From the NCBI GenBank assembly GCA_017484095.1, contig JAFUTU010000017.1:1-64000 (forward strand): 64,000 nucleotides of DNA. Direction: 5' to 3'. The notes beneath the pieces were generated by a model. That model was not told the DNA's origin and did no database searches. It saw only the letters and a program-made list of their open reading frames with translations. Below, piece after piece: positions 15,957 to 23,818 of this stretch (positions are counted from its first letter, which is position 1; each line of letters begins with the position of its first letter). The translations under genes and the position numbers were made by a program. This DNA is from Ruminococcus sp. GTDB taxonomy: Bacteria; Bacillota; Clostridia; Oscillospirales; Ruminococcaceae.

Positions 15957-16559
15957 ATGACAGCATTACCGATATTTCTGTTCAGCATAAGGTCAGGGGA
16001 CGGCGAAAAATGGCTCATAAAAGCGCTTATAAGAACAGCGCTCATGTTCACAGCATTAGCCTTTGCAAAGGTAGATGCCGCAGCAGTTATGCTGGGCGCT
16101 ATGATGCTCTGCTCCGCAAAGTTTGCGGCAAAGCTCTGGTCGCTTGATAAAAAGAGGCGGACCGTTTCGACACCTGCCGAACAGCTCACACAAAAAGCAG
16201 CGCCTGCTCCCGTAGGAGCGGACGCCGCTTTTCTTTATGCTCATTCATCAGTTGTTGTTTTATTCTCCGAACGAATACGAGAGCACACCCTTATCGGTGA
16301 ACACGTAGGCGTATCCGTCCTTGATATATATGTTTTTCAGCTCATACCTTTCAGCAGAAAGCTCCTCCTCGGGTATGTCAGCCTCTGGCTTGTCAGTGTA
16401 GGGGTAGAGCTCTATCGGGTAAGCGCCGCGCCTTATGTCACGCATCAGCTTCTCATCGAAGACCTTTGTGATCTTTCCCGATACCAGATCGTATTTTATA
16501 CCTACTATGCGCTCTTTCTGCACGTTTACGGGGTCGTCGCTCCAGCTTCCGTCAATTGA
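15957..16559 (+). CDS. Small membrane protein; reading frame runs on past a terminator
   Basis: The ATG at 15957 has AAGGGGAGGA upstream and its own -10 element. The first ~70 residues look real: two hydrophobic helices (ALIRTALMFTALAFA and AAVMLGAMMLCSAKFAA) followed by a basic stretch. The open frame then passes through a terminator-like hairpin (about 16191-16231) and overlaps the next gene by 300 bases on the opposite strand. A TAG lies at 16213 in the +1 frame, so a one-base shift would end the protein there. The true product is probably about 80-90 residues. Its function is unknown; it follows the lysozyme gene. Confidence 0.4.
   Translation: MTALPIFLFSIRSGDGEKWLIKALIRTALMFTALAFAKVDAAAVMLGAMMLCSAKFAAKLWSLDKKRRTVSTPAEQLTQKAAPAPVGADAAFLYAHSSVVVLFSERIREHTLIGEHVGVSVLDIYVFQLIPFSRKLLLGYVSLWLVSVGVELYRVSAAPYVTHQLLIEDLCDLSRYQIVFYTYYALFLHVYGVVAPASVN
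16191..16231. terminator. Bidirectional terminator-like hairpin inside the ORF at 15957
   Basis: An imperfect stem between AGCGCCTGCTCC and GGAGCGGACGCCGCT lies around the loop CGTA. AAAAAGC precedes it and GCTTTTCTTT follows. It sits between convergent genes, about 30 bases from the stop of the minus-strand gene. Confidence 0.6.
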
Positions 16560-18644
16560 GTAATTAGTCTCCTCTGACAATACTATCACCGCGCAGTAGC
16601 TGTTCTTGTCTGCATATGTCATATGCTCATACGTATCGGTATACTGCTCTCTTTCTTCTACACAGGCTTCGTTCTCCGCAAGCTCCATAGTCGAGATAAG
16701 ATCGGGATCCGCGATATTGAACTGTGTCCCGTTTATCTCATCACTGAGATGTTCGTGCCTGTATTTTGCAAGATCGAGCACCTGAAGCACCATTTTGTTG
16801 CCGCTGTATTCTTCTCCAAGCTCGTTCGGCACATTCTCATAGTCAACTCTCACTATAAGGTCTCCTGCGAGACCGTCTTTGCGGTTTGCTCCGCGCACAA
16901 AGGTATCCCATTCTATATCAATGCTTTGCTCCGGTGCCAGCACAGACAATGAACCTGCATATGCAAGCTCCGTTGTGATCGGGTGCTCGGGGTCGTCAAT
17001 CTGTTCGCTGTAAATCGGGCTGTAGTAAACATCGACCCTTCCGTGATAAACCGTGAACGTAAAGAACATATAAAGCGATATGCCGTCAAAATCTCTTGAA
17101 ACTGAGGATATCTCCTCAAGCTCCTCATCAAACGCCTTTTCATATACGGTGTAGTTCGTGGTCTCGTATTCCATACCGTCGTCGGTGATGAACCGGTCGC
17201 TCTGCCCCTCGCGAGTACTCTCCTCATACCACGCTAAGTAGAGCCTTCCGTTGTATTCCTCGGCAGCATAGTTTGTGTATGGCATATCAAGGTAAGCCGT
17301 TTTTGCAATGTCGAGAACACCGTCGTCGTTCGATATCTTTATCGTGAAATTTCCTTCGCCGTCGTGGTCTCCGACCATATTTGATATTCCCGTGAGGTAG
17401 ATGTTCTCCTCACCGATATAACAATATTTCGATTCGCTCTGTATAAGCTTTGATGATATCAGCGAGCAGTCGCTCTCCTCATCAAATGATGAAACTATCA
17501 TCATCGAGGGGACCTTATTTCTTGCAACTATATACATATCCCCCTCGGGGAACAGCTGTTTTTCTCCGTTTATATATCTTACGGGTATAAAATCCGTGTT
17601 GTCCTCTGAATATCTCTCGTCCGGCTCTATAAGGGAAGAGCCCTGAGTGTACTGTGATACGATGAAAAGCTCTCCGCCTGTTTCGCGCAGGCCTGTCATG
17701 GTTCCGGGCTGTTCGTACTCTCCTATCAGCCTTATGTTTTCCATGTCCGATATATCATAGAGCGTGAATCCGCAGTAATCCAGAAAATATGTCTTATCGT
17801 TTTTTCGGGCGGGTAAGTTAAAACCGAAGAAAACTTTAAGAGTATCTCCCGAAATACTCAGATCACATATCAGCGGTGCAGGCTCATACTCATACTGTGC
17901 ACATATCTCTTTGTCGATAATGCTGTTCATCAGGGCACTTTCTGCAAAGAAATCGTAGTCGAGCTTTTCTGCCTTTCCGTCTTTTAACTTATAGGAATAA
18001 AGCGTTGGCAGATCACCGTTTTCACCTGCTGTTGCACGCAGCAGATAGTCTCCGTATTCAAGCTGGGTGGTGTAGCTGTCAGTATGGTCTGTGACAGAAA
18101 CATCGTTTCCGTTTGCATAGATGTTGAGACTGTCATAGCTGATAGCATTGCCTGTGATCTGGTAGAGCCTGAGCGCCTGCAGGTATGAGTCGAGACTATA
18201 GTCGATCTCACCGTCTTTCCGGCTTACGTCAAGCACCTTTGAATATATATAATCCGTCTGAACTGTTGTTTTTTCTTTGTTCTGTTTATTGTTTTTCAAA
18301 GCGTTGAACAAACCGTTGTAGGTGGTGCCTCTGATGCCTTCCAGTCCGTTAGTGTCTGCTGCGTTTGACGGCTGCTCCTTCGGGTAGGTCTTTATAAAAT
18401 GGGTCTGGCTGTATCTTACAAAGGCTATCCCTCCGACAAGCAGGGCGATCACTGCCGCAAATGCGAACAAACGCGCGGCTGTAAAGCTGTTTCTGCTGAG
18501 CTTTATCTCTTCTTTTCTGGTATCCGTGATGACAGCATTGGGCATTGCGTGTTCATCAAGCATATCCTTTATCCTCTTTGGCAGAAGCTTATCGGGCACC
18601 TTGTTATTTGCTTCCATTCTCTTGATATATCTTGTTCTTCTCAT
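16260..18644 (-). CDS. Membrane-anchored beta-propeller protein, probable anti-sigma partner
   Basis: A 794-residue protein. The first ~55 residues are cytoplasmic, a single membrane helix follows (about 56-76), and the remaining ~715 residues are extracellular. The outer part has repeated beta-strand blocks (FTLYDISDMENIRLIGEYEQPG, LYLAWYEEST, VVGIKYDLVSGKITKVFDE) that match the secreted beta-propeller domain family (Pfam Beta_propel). It starts 12 bases after the ECF sigma gene stop, with AGGAGG 7 bases before the ATG. I infer that the short N-terminal tail holds the sigma factor and the propeller senses an outside signal. No conventional anti-sigma domain is recognised. Confidence 0.75.
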   Translation of the reverse strand: MRRTRYIKRMEANNKVPDKLLPKRIKDMLDEHAMPNAVITDTRKEEIKLSRNSFTAARLFAFAAVIALLVGGIAFVRYSQTHFIKTYPKEQPSNAADTNGLEGIRGTTYNGLFNALKNNKQNKEKTTVQTDYIYSKVLDVSRKDGEIDYSLDSYLQALRLYQITGNAISYDSLNIYANGNDVSVTDHTDSYTTQLEYGDYLLRATAGENGDLPTLYSYKLKDGKAEKLDYDFFAESALMNSIIDKEICAQYEYEPAPLICDLSISGDTLKVFFGFNLPARKNDKTYFLDYCGFTLYDISDMENIRLIGEYEQPGTMTGLRETGGELFIVSQYTQGSSLIEPDERYSEDNTDFIPVRYINGEKQLFPEGDMYIVARNKVPSMMIVSSFDEESDCSLISSKLIQSESKYCYIGEENIYLTGISNMVGDHDGEGNFTIKISNDDGVLDIAKTAYLDMPYTNYAAEEYNGRLYLAWYEESTREGQSDRFITDDGMEYETTNYTVYEKAFDEELEEISSVSRDFDGISLYMFFTFTVYHGRVDVYYSPIYSEQIDDPEHPITTELAYAGSLSVLAPEQSIDIEWDTFVRGANRKDGLAGDLIVRVDYENVPNELGEEYSGNKMVLQVLDLAKYRHEHLSDEINGTQFNIADPDLISTMELAENEACVEEREQYTDTYEHMTYADKNSYCAVIVLSEETNYSIDGSWSDDPVNVQKERIVGIKYDLVSGKITKVFDEKLMRDIRRGAYPIELYPYTDKPEADIPEEELSAERYELKNIYIKDGYAYVFTDKGVLSYSFGE

Positions 18645-18656
18645 CGTATCACCTCC

Positions 18657-19178
18657 TCACTCACTGAGTTTTTTGCGAAGCTTTTTCTTCCCCCTGAGAA
18701 TATGGCTTCTCACCGTTGAACTGTTGATGCCTGTGATCTTGGTTATCTCTGCGGTCTTGTAGCCTGCTATGCACGCAAGAGTTATGCAAAGCCTCTCCTC
18801 ATCTCTGAGACCCTGAAACTCCTCCAGCACCTCGCAGTAGCTGAATTCCGAGGGGTCTGAGATCACCGCCTCCACGGGCTGTGTGCTGTTTGCGCCGCCG
18901 TAGCGGTCGGCGTATTCCTTTTGCTTTTGTTTTATGCGGGCGACAAGTATGGTGAACATCCAGCTGTCAAATGCCTTGCTGTCTCTGAGAGACGATATTC
19001 CAACAAACCCGTCAAGCACGGTGTCCTGAACGGCGTCGGCAGCGTCCTCAACTGTTCTGAGGTTAGCCAAAGCGTAGTAATACAGCTGCTTGTATATACC
19101 CTCATACAGCTTTGAAAAAGCCTCAGTATCTCCGCTGACAGCTCTTTCCACAAGCCTTTTTCGGCTCAGCTTATCCAC
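18657..19178 (-). CDS. ECF-type RNA polymerase sigma factor
   Basis: A 173-residue sigma-70 family protein with region 2 (LYEGIYKQLYYYALANL through FDSWMFTILVARIKQ) and region 4 (LRDEERLCITLACIAGYKTAEITKITGINSSTVRSHILRG in part), the latter carrying a helix-turn-helix. The GTG at 19178 is chosen because AAGGGGGG lies about 9 bases upstream. It heads an operon with the beta-propeller membrane protein. No ECF-type autoregulatory promoter could be assigned with confidence. Confidence 0.9.
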   Translation of the reverse strand: MDKLSRKRLVERAVSGDTEAFSKLYEGIYKQLYYYALANLRTVEDAADAVQDTVLDGFVGISSLRDSKAFDSWMFTILVARIKQKQKEYADRYGGANSTQPVEAVISDPSEFSYCEVLEEFQGLRDEERLCITLACIAGYKTAEITKITGINSSTVRSHILRGKKKLRKKLSE

Positions 19179-19395
19179 CTTTTGTCCCCCCTTTTTACAA
19201 ACAGGTCTGTTTCTGCCGATGCCCACCCCCTTGCGCAATGCGTGATGAGATATGTATGTTATCTTAGGGGGGAAACGCTCCGCGTTCGGGGAGTGCATCA
19301 GAGAAACGAAGATCGTTCGTTATAATATAAGTGTGAAAAAAACGCTGTTTTGTTGCAGCGCTTCAAAAAACATTTGTAAATATTTTATTAATGAC

Positions 19396-19424
19396 AAAGA
19401 AAACGGAGCCGTTAAAAGCTCCGT
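19396..19424 (-). terminator. Terminator of the DUF368 gene
   Basis: ACGGAGC pairs with GCTCCGT (19403-19409 with 19418-19424), followed on the minus strand by TTTTCTTTG. Confidence 0.75.
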
Positions 19425-19430
19425 CACATT

Positions 19431-20306
19431 CTAGTTCGATTCTTTTCTTTCAAAGAACATCTTAGCTGCCTGCATAGCAAAAACTATCGCAGCACCTATT
19501 ATGAAAAACACTATGCTGAAGGTCTCGAAGGTCATTGCAGCCTTTGGCTCCTTGAGAGTGGTCGGACCCTGCTTTATAGCGTAAAGCGAACCTACCATCA
19601 TACCGATAACGCAGTAGATCGTCTGGCTGCGGAACTTTGCCAGAGCCTTTTTTATAAGCCTCAGCGTTATGAACACGCCTGCCAGTATACCGAGCCCCAG
19701 AGCTATACATATCGGCAGCGCCGACAGCTTAAAGTGCAGAACATCCTTTACCGCTGTGATAACAGGCACATAAAGCCCGAAGGTCAGCAGTATCGTAGAG
19801 CCTGAGATACCCGGCAGCACCATTGCCGATATCGCACACATTCCTGCTAAAAACGTATAGGCAGCAAGCCCAAGACTCATATGAGAAACATCAGTCTCTC
19901 CCGAGGTGCCTATCATCGCTATACCGACAACAACAGCTATCCCCACGACAGCCCAGATGATATTTATGTATTTTCCTTTCAGGCTTTCTCTTTCCTCATA
20001 GACCATAACAGGTATCGCCAGAATAATAAAGCCCATAAAAAGAGAGCTCACACGGTAGATACCGCTTTCAAACACTGTAGCGAGTATGCTCACAGCCAGC
20101 GCCATACCTATCACCCAGCCGATGCCGAGCTTTATGATAAATACAAGACCTGCCTTGCGCTTTTCACTGTCTTTTCCCATTATGTCGTTAAGTGAGTTTA
20201 TGAACAGGTCATAGAACCCCATAAGAAAGGCGATAGTTCCGCCAGACACTCCGGGGACGCTGTCAGCCAGCGCCATACAGAAACCTCTGAATGCATTAAG
20301 TAACAA
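19431..20306 (-). CDS. DUF368 family membrane protein, probable polyprenyl-phosphate transporter
   Basis: A 291-residue polytopic protein with about eight membrane helices and the family motifs ADSVPGVSGGTIAFLMGFYD near the N-terminus and AMVLPGISGSTILLTFGLY in the middle, an inverted-repeat pair. DUF368 proteins (PopT) have been described as recyclers of undecaprenyl phosphate across the membrane, which supports cell-wall synthesis. The TTG at 20306 is the likely start because GGAGG sits 7 bases before it. The gene stands alone with its own terminator. Confidence 0.85.
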   Translation of the reverse strand: MLLNAFRGFCMALADSVPGVSGGTIAFLMGFYDLFINSLNDIMGKDSEKRKAGLVFIIKLGIGWVIGMALAVSILATVFESGIYRVSSLFMGFIILAIPVMVYEERESLKGKYINIIWAVVGIAVVVGIAMIGTSGETDVSHMSLGLAAYTFLAGMCAISAMVLPGISGSTILLTFGLYVPVITAVKDVLHFKLSALPICIALGLGILAGVFITLRLIKKALAKFRSQTIYCVIGMMVGSLYAIKQGPTTLKEPKAAMTFETFSIVFFIIGAAIVFAMQAAKMFFERKESN

Positions 20307-20373
20307 TATAAAACCTCCAAGTGCCCGCCGCACGACAGATCAACGCCGAGCTTTGAGCATATATCATACTATT

Positions 20374-21189
20374 TTATCTGTGTGCAGCAGCGTACACAGC
20401 CTTTTTCAAGTGTTCGAGCTCCTCCTGCTGACGTTTGGTGGAGACCCCTGACGCTGCCGATATGACAGCATTTTTTGCAGCATCTAATCTGCCTGTTCTA
20501 AGAAAGCAAAGCGCTAAATAAAGATCGCAGTCGCACCTGAGCTCCTTGTCATTCACCATTCTCGCTTCGATAAGAAGTCTTTCTGCCTTATCATATTCAC
20601 CTACAGCATAATATATCATGGCTACCGTGTGTCTTATGTGCTGGGTGCCGCTTCTCGCAAGAGCGCGTTTGAAATAATGTCCGCACAGAAGATAAGTTTC
20701 AACGGCACGCTCGCGCTCGCCCTGCATAAGAAGGCAGTAGATGAGCATATTGAAATACTCCTCCTCCTCGGAAGGAGTGAGGGCAGTAAAATCTATACTG
20801 TCGAGCTCGGCGCAGCATTGTTCATAGGCCGAGCAGCTCAGCATTGCCGATGCCTTGAGCAGCTTTTTGTATTCATCGTCACCGCCGAGCTTATCGAGCC
20901 GGCGGTCAAGCTCTGCTACGGAGGCATCGTCGGCATTGTTTTCGCGGCAGCCATCAAGCGCAGCCCTGAAGCCCTTTATCCGTCTTACAGAGCGCACGTT
21001 CACGATCATCACACACACTGCCGAAACTATCAGCATCCACGGCAGCAGCTTTACAAAAACGACCGAGCAGGTATTTACCCCATAACGGCAGCCTGTAAAC
21101 ACCCAGTATACACACATACCGACGTAGCTCAAGGTCATCGCCGCTATCGGGATAGCAAAAATGTTTCGTATTATCCTGAAAGTTTTCAT
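20374..21189 (-). CDS. Membrane protein with TPR-like repeats
   Basis: A 271-residue protein with two N-terminal membrane helices (about 12-32 and 42-62). The helical cytoplasmic region resembles tetratricopeptide repeats (YFNMLIYCLLMQGERERAVE, IYYAVGEYDKAERLL, LYLALCFLRTGRLDAAKNA). Such repeats usually bind partner proteins. The ATG at 21189 has only a weak GGAAA site. Repeat B copy 1 lies just upstream and repeat A copy 3 beyond it, so the promoter region has been rearranged. No specific family is recognised. Confidence 0.65.
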   Translation of the reverse strand: MKTFRIIRNIFAIPIAAMTLSYVGMCVYWVFTGCRYGVNTCSVVFVKLLPWMLIVSAVCVMIVNVRSVRRIKGFRAALDGCRENNADDASVAELDRRLDKLGGDDEYKKLLKASAMLSCSAYEQCCAELDSIDFTALTPSEEEEYFNMLIYCLLMQGERERAVETYLLCGHYFKRALARSGTQHIRHTVAMIYYAVGEYDKAERLLIEARMVNDKELRCDCDLYLALCFLRTGRLDAAKNAVISAASGVSTKRQQEELEHLKKAVYAAAHR

Positions 21190-21203
21190 AATCAAATTTC
21201 CGA

Positions 21204-21262
21204 TTGATATAGGGGGCTTTCCGATCGGCGCTCGCCGCGCGGCTATCTCACGCCGTACAAAG
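21204..21262 (+). repeat. Interspersed repeat B, copy 1 (degenerate)
   Basis: TATAGGGGGCTTTCCGATCG followed by GGCGCTCGCCGCGCGGC. It matches the start of repeat B seen at 22.7, 42.8, 50.4 and 53.1 kb but has lost the CGCCCC arm. Confidence 0.6.
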
Positions 21263-21352
21263 AGAAAAATGCAACCTTTGTTTCCGCTGCTTTTCAGTTG
21301 TTTTGAAGGTAAGCGAGGGTACATTCTCACAAGGTTCGCGCAGCGGTGCTAT
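21262..21352 (+). repeat. Interspersed repeat A, copy 3 (5' extension type)
   Basis: GCTGCTTTTCAGTTGTTTTG, then GAAGGTAAGCGAGGGTACAT and TCTCACAAGGTTCGCGCAGC. About 65 bases here match the region at 30164-30230 (opposite strand) with only a few differences. The GC hairpin part is missing because the femAB-like stop codon follows at once. Confidence 0.75.
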
Positions 21353-22449
21353 TTCATGTCTGTGTTTCTGTTTTTTAAGAGCTTTTGTCTCTTTCTTTCG
21401 TGGCGGTCCATAACTATCTTTTCGCACAGATCGACGATCTTCTTCATAAACGGCTTGAATACGTAGAAAAACTCTCCTACGTAGGTTACGACCTCACCGT
21501 TGAACCCTTTCTTGAACTTGTATACACCGTAGTTCGGGTTTGTCTCATCATTATAGAACGGTATGCCCTGGAAATCGTAGATATCACTGTTTCCTTCAAG
21601 AGCCCAGTTTATCATTGTCCACTGCATAAGATAGTTCGGGTAAAGGTTTCTGTGGTGGTTTGCCGATGCGCCGTAAACATAGCAGGTCTTACCTGCATAC
21701 TGTGTTGTCACTGCTCCCGAAAGAGGTATCTTCTTTCCGTCCTCCTCACAGTAGCACATAAACAGGTGGCAGTGCTCAGGTCCCAGACCCTCAATGAACT
21801 TCACGAAGTATTCCTTTCCTCTGATAGAGAAGCCGTCTCTTATGCCTGTTGCCTCCATGAGAGGATAAAAGTCGTCAAGAGCTTCAGTTCCGCATATCTC
21901 GCAGGTAACGCCCTTCTTGGGTCCTTTTCTTATCCTGTTTCTCCAGTCAGGCTTGAAGGACGCCATAAGCTCGTCTGCCGATTTACCCCTGATGCCCCTT
22001 ATCATATAGTTGTTCCTTGCCTGGATAGTGGTGAGCTCGGGTGCGTTGTGAATATGCGAAAAGCCCATTTTTTCGATAAGAGCAGTTCTTTCCTCTTCCT
22101 TCTCTTCAAACGGAGGGTCCCACATGAACTGATAGCACCTGTATTTTTTCGCAAGCACCTTTACTCCCTCAAAAAGATCATTCATTACCTTTTTGTCAGA
22201 CCAGTCGCAAACAGGGCCGTGAGGAGCGTAAAGAAAATGCACTCCGAAGATCGGTATCTTTCTGGTCAGTATCAGGCAGGTGCCGACTATCTCACCCTCG
22301 TCATTTCTTGAGATAACAGCGTCCCAGCCCCAGTTGTCCTTTACCTTCGGCCACCTGAGAGACTGCATAAAGCTGCCGTATTCGCTGTTCTTGACGAAGT
22401 CCTCGTATTCCTCTAAAACTTTTTTATCCGATTTATTGATTATTTCCAT
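21349..22449 (-). CDS. FemAB/FemX-family peptidyl transferase-like protein
   Basis: A 366-residue protein of the Fem family (tandem GNAT folds), which adds amino acids from aminoacyl-tRNA to lipid II or related acceptors. Visible signs include YEDFVKNSEYGSFMQSLRW near the N-terminus, FLYAPHGPV, FKPDWRNRIRKGPKKGV and the C-terminal YLMQWTMINWALEGNSDIYDFQG with YGVYKFKKGF. It lacks the long coiled-coil arm of FemA. AGGAGAGG precedes the ATG. Function in wall cross-bridge formation is inferred from the family; the amino acid used cannot be read. Confidence 0.85.
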   Translation of the reverse strand: MEIINKSDKKVLEEYEDFVKNSEYGSFMQSLRWPKVKDNWGWDAVISRNDEGEIVGTCLILTRKIPIFGVHFLYAPHGPVCDWSDKKVMNDLFEGVKVLAKKYRCYQFMWDPPFEEKEEERTALIEKMGFSHIHNAPELTTIQARNNYMIRGIRGKSADELMASFKPDWRNRIRKGPKKGVTCEICGTEALDDFYPLMEATGIRDGFSIRGKEYFVKFIEGLGPEHCHLFMCYCEEDGKKIPLSGAVTTQYAGKTCYVYGASANHHRNLYPNYLMQWTMINWALEGNSDIYDFQGIPFYNDETNPNYGVYKFKKGFNGEVVTYVGEFFYVFKPFMKKIVDLCEKIVMDRHERKRQKLLKNRNTDMK

Positions 22450-22494
22450 TTCTTTATTCCTCTCCTAAAAGCAGATTAAAAATCATACAGAGTT

Positions 22495-22523
22495 ATTATA
22501 AACTATTATTATAAAAAAATCAA
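22495..22523 (-). promoter_or_regulatory. Sigma-A promoter of the FemAB-like gene
   Basis: On the minus strand, TTGATT (22518-22523), 17 bases, then TATAAT (22495-22500). Confidence 0.8.
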
Positions 22524-22564
22524 GGGTTTTGAAATAAAACTTGCAAAAGAGATAGTCAAAAGCC

Positions 22565-22593
22565 TTTACTTTTTTAAAAAGGTGTGATATAAT
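22565..22593 (+). promoter_or_regulatory. Sigma-A promoter of cbiB
   Basis: TTTACT (22565-22570), 17 bases, TATAAT (22588-22593) preceded by TGTGA. It gives a leader of about 195 bases that carries repeat B copy 2. No B12-box pattern was seen. Confidence 0.7.
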
Positions 22594-22676
22594 ATCAGCA
22601 AGTCGACATTATCAGACTGTTTTAAAGCTATACCCGGTGATATGCCCGAAGCTTTTTGCGGCAACCAAGGAGATGC

Positions 22677-22725
22677 GAGCCCTGTTGGGGGCTTTCCGGT
22701 CGCCCCCAAACCCCTTCGGACAAAA
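22677..22725 (+). repeat. Interspersed repeat B, copy 2, in the cbiB leader
   Basis: GCCCTGTT, then a hairpin TTGGGGGC-tttccggtc-GCCCCCAA (22685-22709), then CCCCTTCGG. The hairpin would form in the cbiB transcript. Confidence 0.75.
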
Positions 22726-22795
22726 AGAACCGACAGACTGATGATATCAGATACAGACATTATATGCTTATTTTCGATCGAAGGGGCACAAAAAT

Positions 22796-23764
22796 ATGCT
22801 GATGAATTCGTTGTCTGCGCTGGCTCTGGGTTTTGCTCTTGATATGCTCTTCGGAGATCCCGAGATCATCATTTACCCGCAGAGGCTTGTTGCAGCTCTC
22901 ATAAAGGTGCTGGATAAGGCATTCCGGCACAGCTATAAAAATGCTGACGATGCCCAGCAGATGGGCGGAGTTATGCTCGTATGTGCAGTGATGATAATCG
23001 TCGGAGGTCTTTCGGGGATACTGACTGTTGTCTGCTACAGTGTGAGCAACCTGCTCGGTATAATATTTGAGGGCATACTTTGCTGGTCGGCAATATCTGT
23101 GAGGAGCCTGAGGTTATCCTCAACAGGTATAATGAGAGCAGTCAAGGGAGACAATCTCACGGGTGCAAGAAGAAGGCTCGGCCAGATAAGCTCACGCGAT
23201 ACTGACGACCTCGATATGCAGAGCGTTATAAAGGGCACTGTTGAGACCGTTGCCGAGGACACTGCCGATATGGCGGTAGCTCCGATATTCTGGTGCGCTA
23301 TACTTGGCGGTGCGGCTGGCTTCCTTTGCAGAACGATGAACATTCTTGACAGCACTATAGGCTTCAAGTCTGATACGTACAGGCATTTCGGCAGGGCAGC
23401 GGCGATAGTTGACGATATACTTGTTTTTATCCCTGCAAGGATATGTGCTTTGCTCATGATGCTTGACAGTGCTTTCTTAGGGCTTTCGGTAAAGGACGCC
23501 TGGAAGGTATACAAAAAAGACAAGCGCCATTCACCAAGCCCGAACACAGCGCAGACACAGTCTGTATGTGCAGGGGCTCTTGGTCTTACGCTCGGCGGTG
23601 ACATTTACCGCAAGGGCACACTGATAAAACGGCATACGATAGGCTTCGGTGACAAGGAAGCGACATCAAACGATATTTTCTGGGTCAACCAGCTGCTTAT
23701 GGGTGTTTCTTGTATAGCGGTGTTTATCACTGCGGTGGTCAGAGTTACCATATTTTTCATATAA
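22796..23764 (+). CDS. cbiB: Adenosylcobinamide-phosphate synthase CbiB/CobD-like
   Basis: A 322-residue membrane protein of the CbiB family, which joins aminopropanol to cobyric acid in cobalamin synthesis. The family signatures are ALDMLFGDPE near the N-terminus, GQISSRDTDDLD, and VETVAEDTADMAVAPIFW in the middle, followed by several membrane helices. The ATG at 22796 has AAGGGGC 10 bases upstream. No other cobalamin gene is present, so the gene is isolated. It ends at a clear terminator. Confidence 0.9.
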   Translation: MLMNSLSALALGFALDMLFGDPEIIIYPQRLVAALIKVLDKAFRHSYKNADDAQQMGGVMLVCAVMIIVGGLSGILTVVCYSVSNLLGIIFEGILCWSAISVRSLRLSSTGIMRAVKGDNLTGARRRLGQISSRDTDDLDMQSVIKGTVETVAEDTADMAVAPIFWCAILGGAAGFLCRTMNILDSTIGFKSDTYRHFGRAAAIVDDILVFIPARICALLMMLDSAFLGLSVKDAWKVYKKDKRHSPSPNTAQTQSVCAGALGLTLGGDIYRKGTLIKRHTIGFGDKEATSNDIFWVNQLLMGVSCIAVFITAVVRVTIFFI

Positions 23765-23769
23765 GTCGG

Positions 23770-23799
23770 GCGCGGCAGTTATTTCTGCTGCGCTTTTTT
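23770..23799 (+). terminator. Terminator of cbiB
   Basis: GCGCGGCAG pairs with CTGCTGCGC (23770-23778 with 23785-23793), followed by TTTTTT. The next gene starts 20 bases later, so it may act as an attenuator. Confidence 0.8.
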
Positions 23800-23818
23800 G
23801 TTCCGAGGAGGTGCTCTT

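Noticed and set aside
21161..21466. 101-codon ORF and its match at 30092-30355 sharing the peptide LLFSCFEGKRGYILT
   Set aside because: The shared peptide comes from the dispersed repeat A in two places, not from a gene; there is no ribosome site and the frames overlap real genes.
22600..22795. Possible cobalamin riboswitch upstream of cbiB
   Set aside because: The conserved B12-box bases are not seen; the structure present is the dispersed repeat B hairpin.
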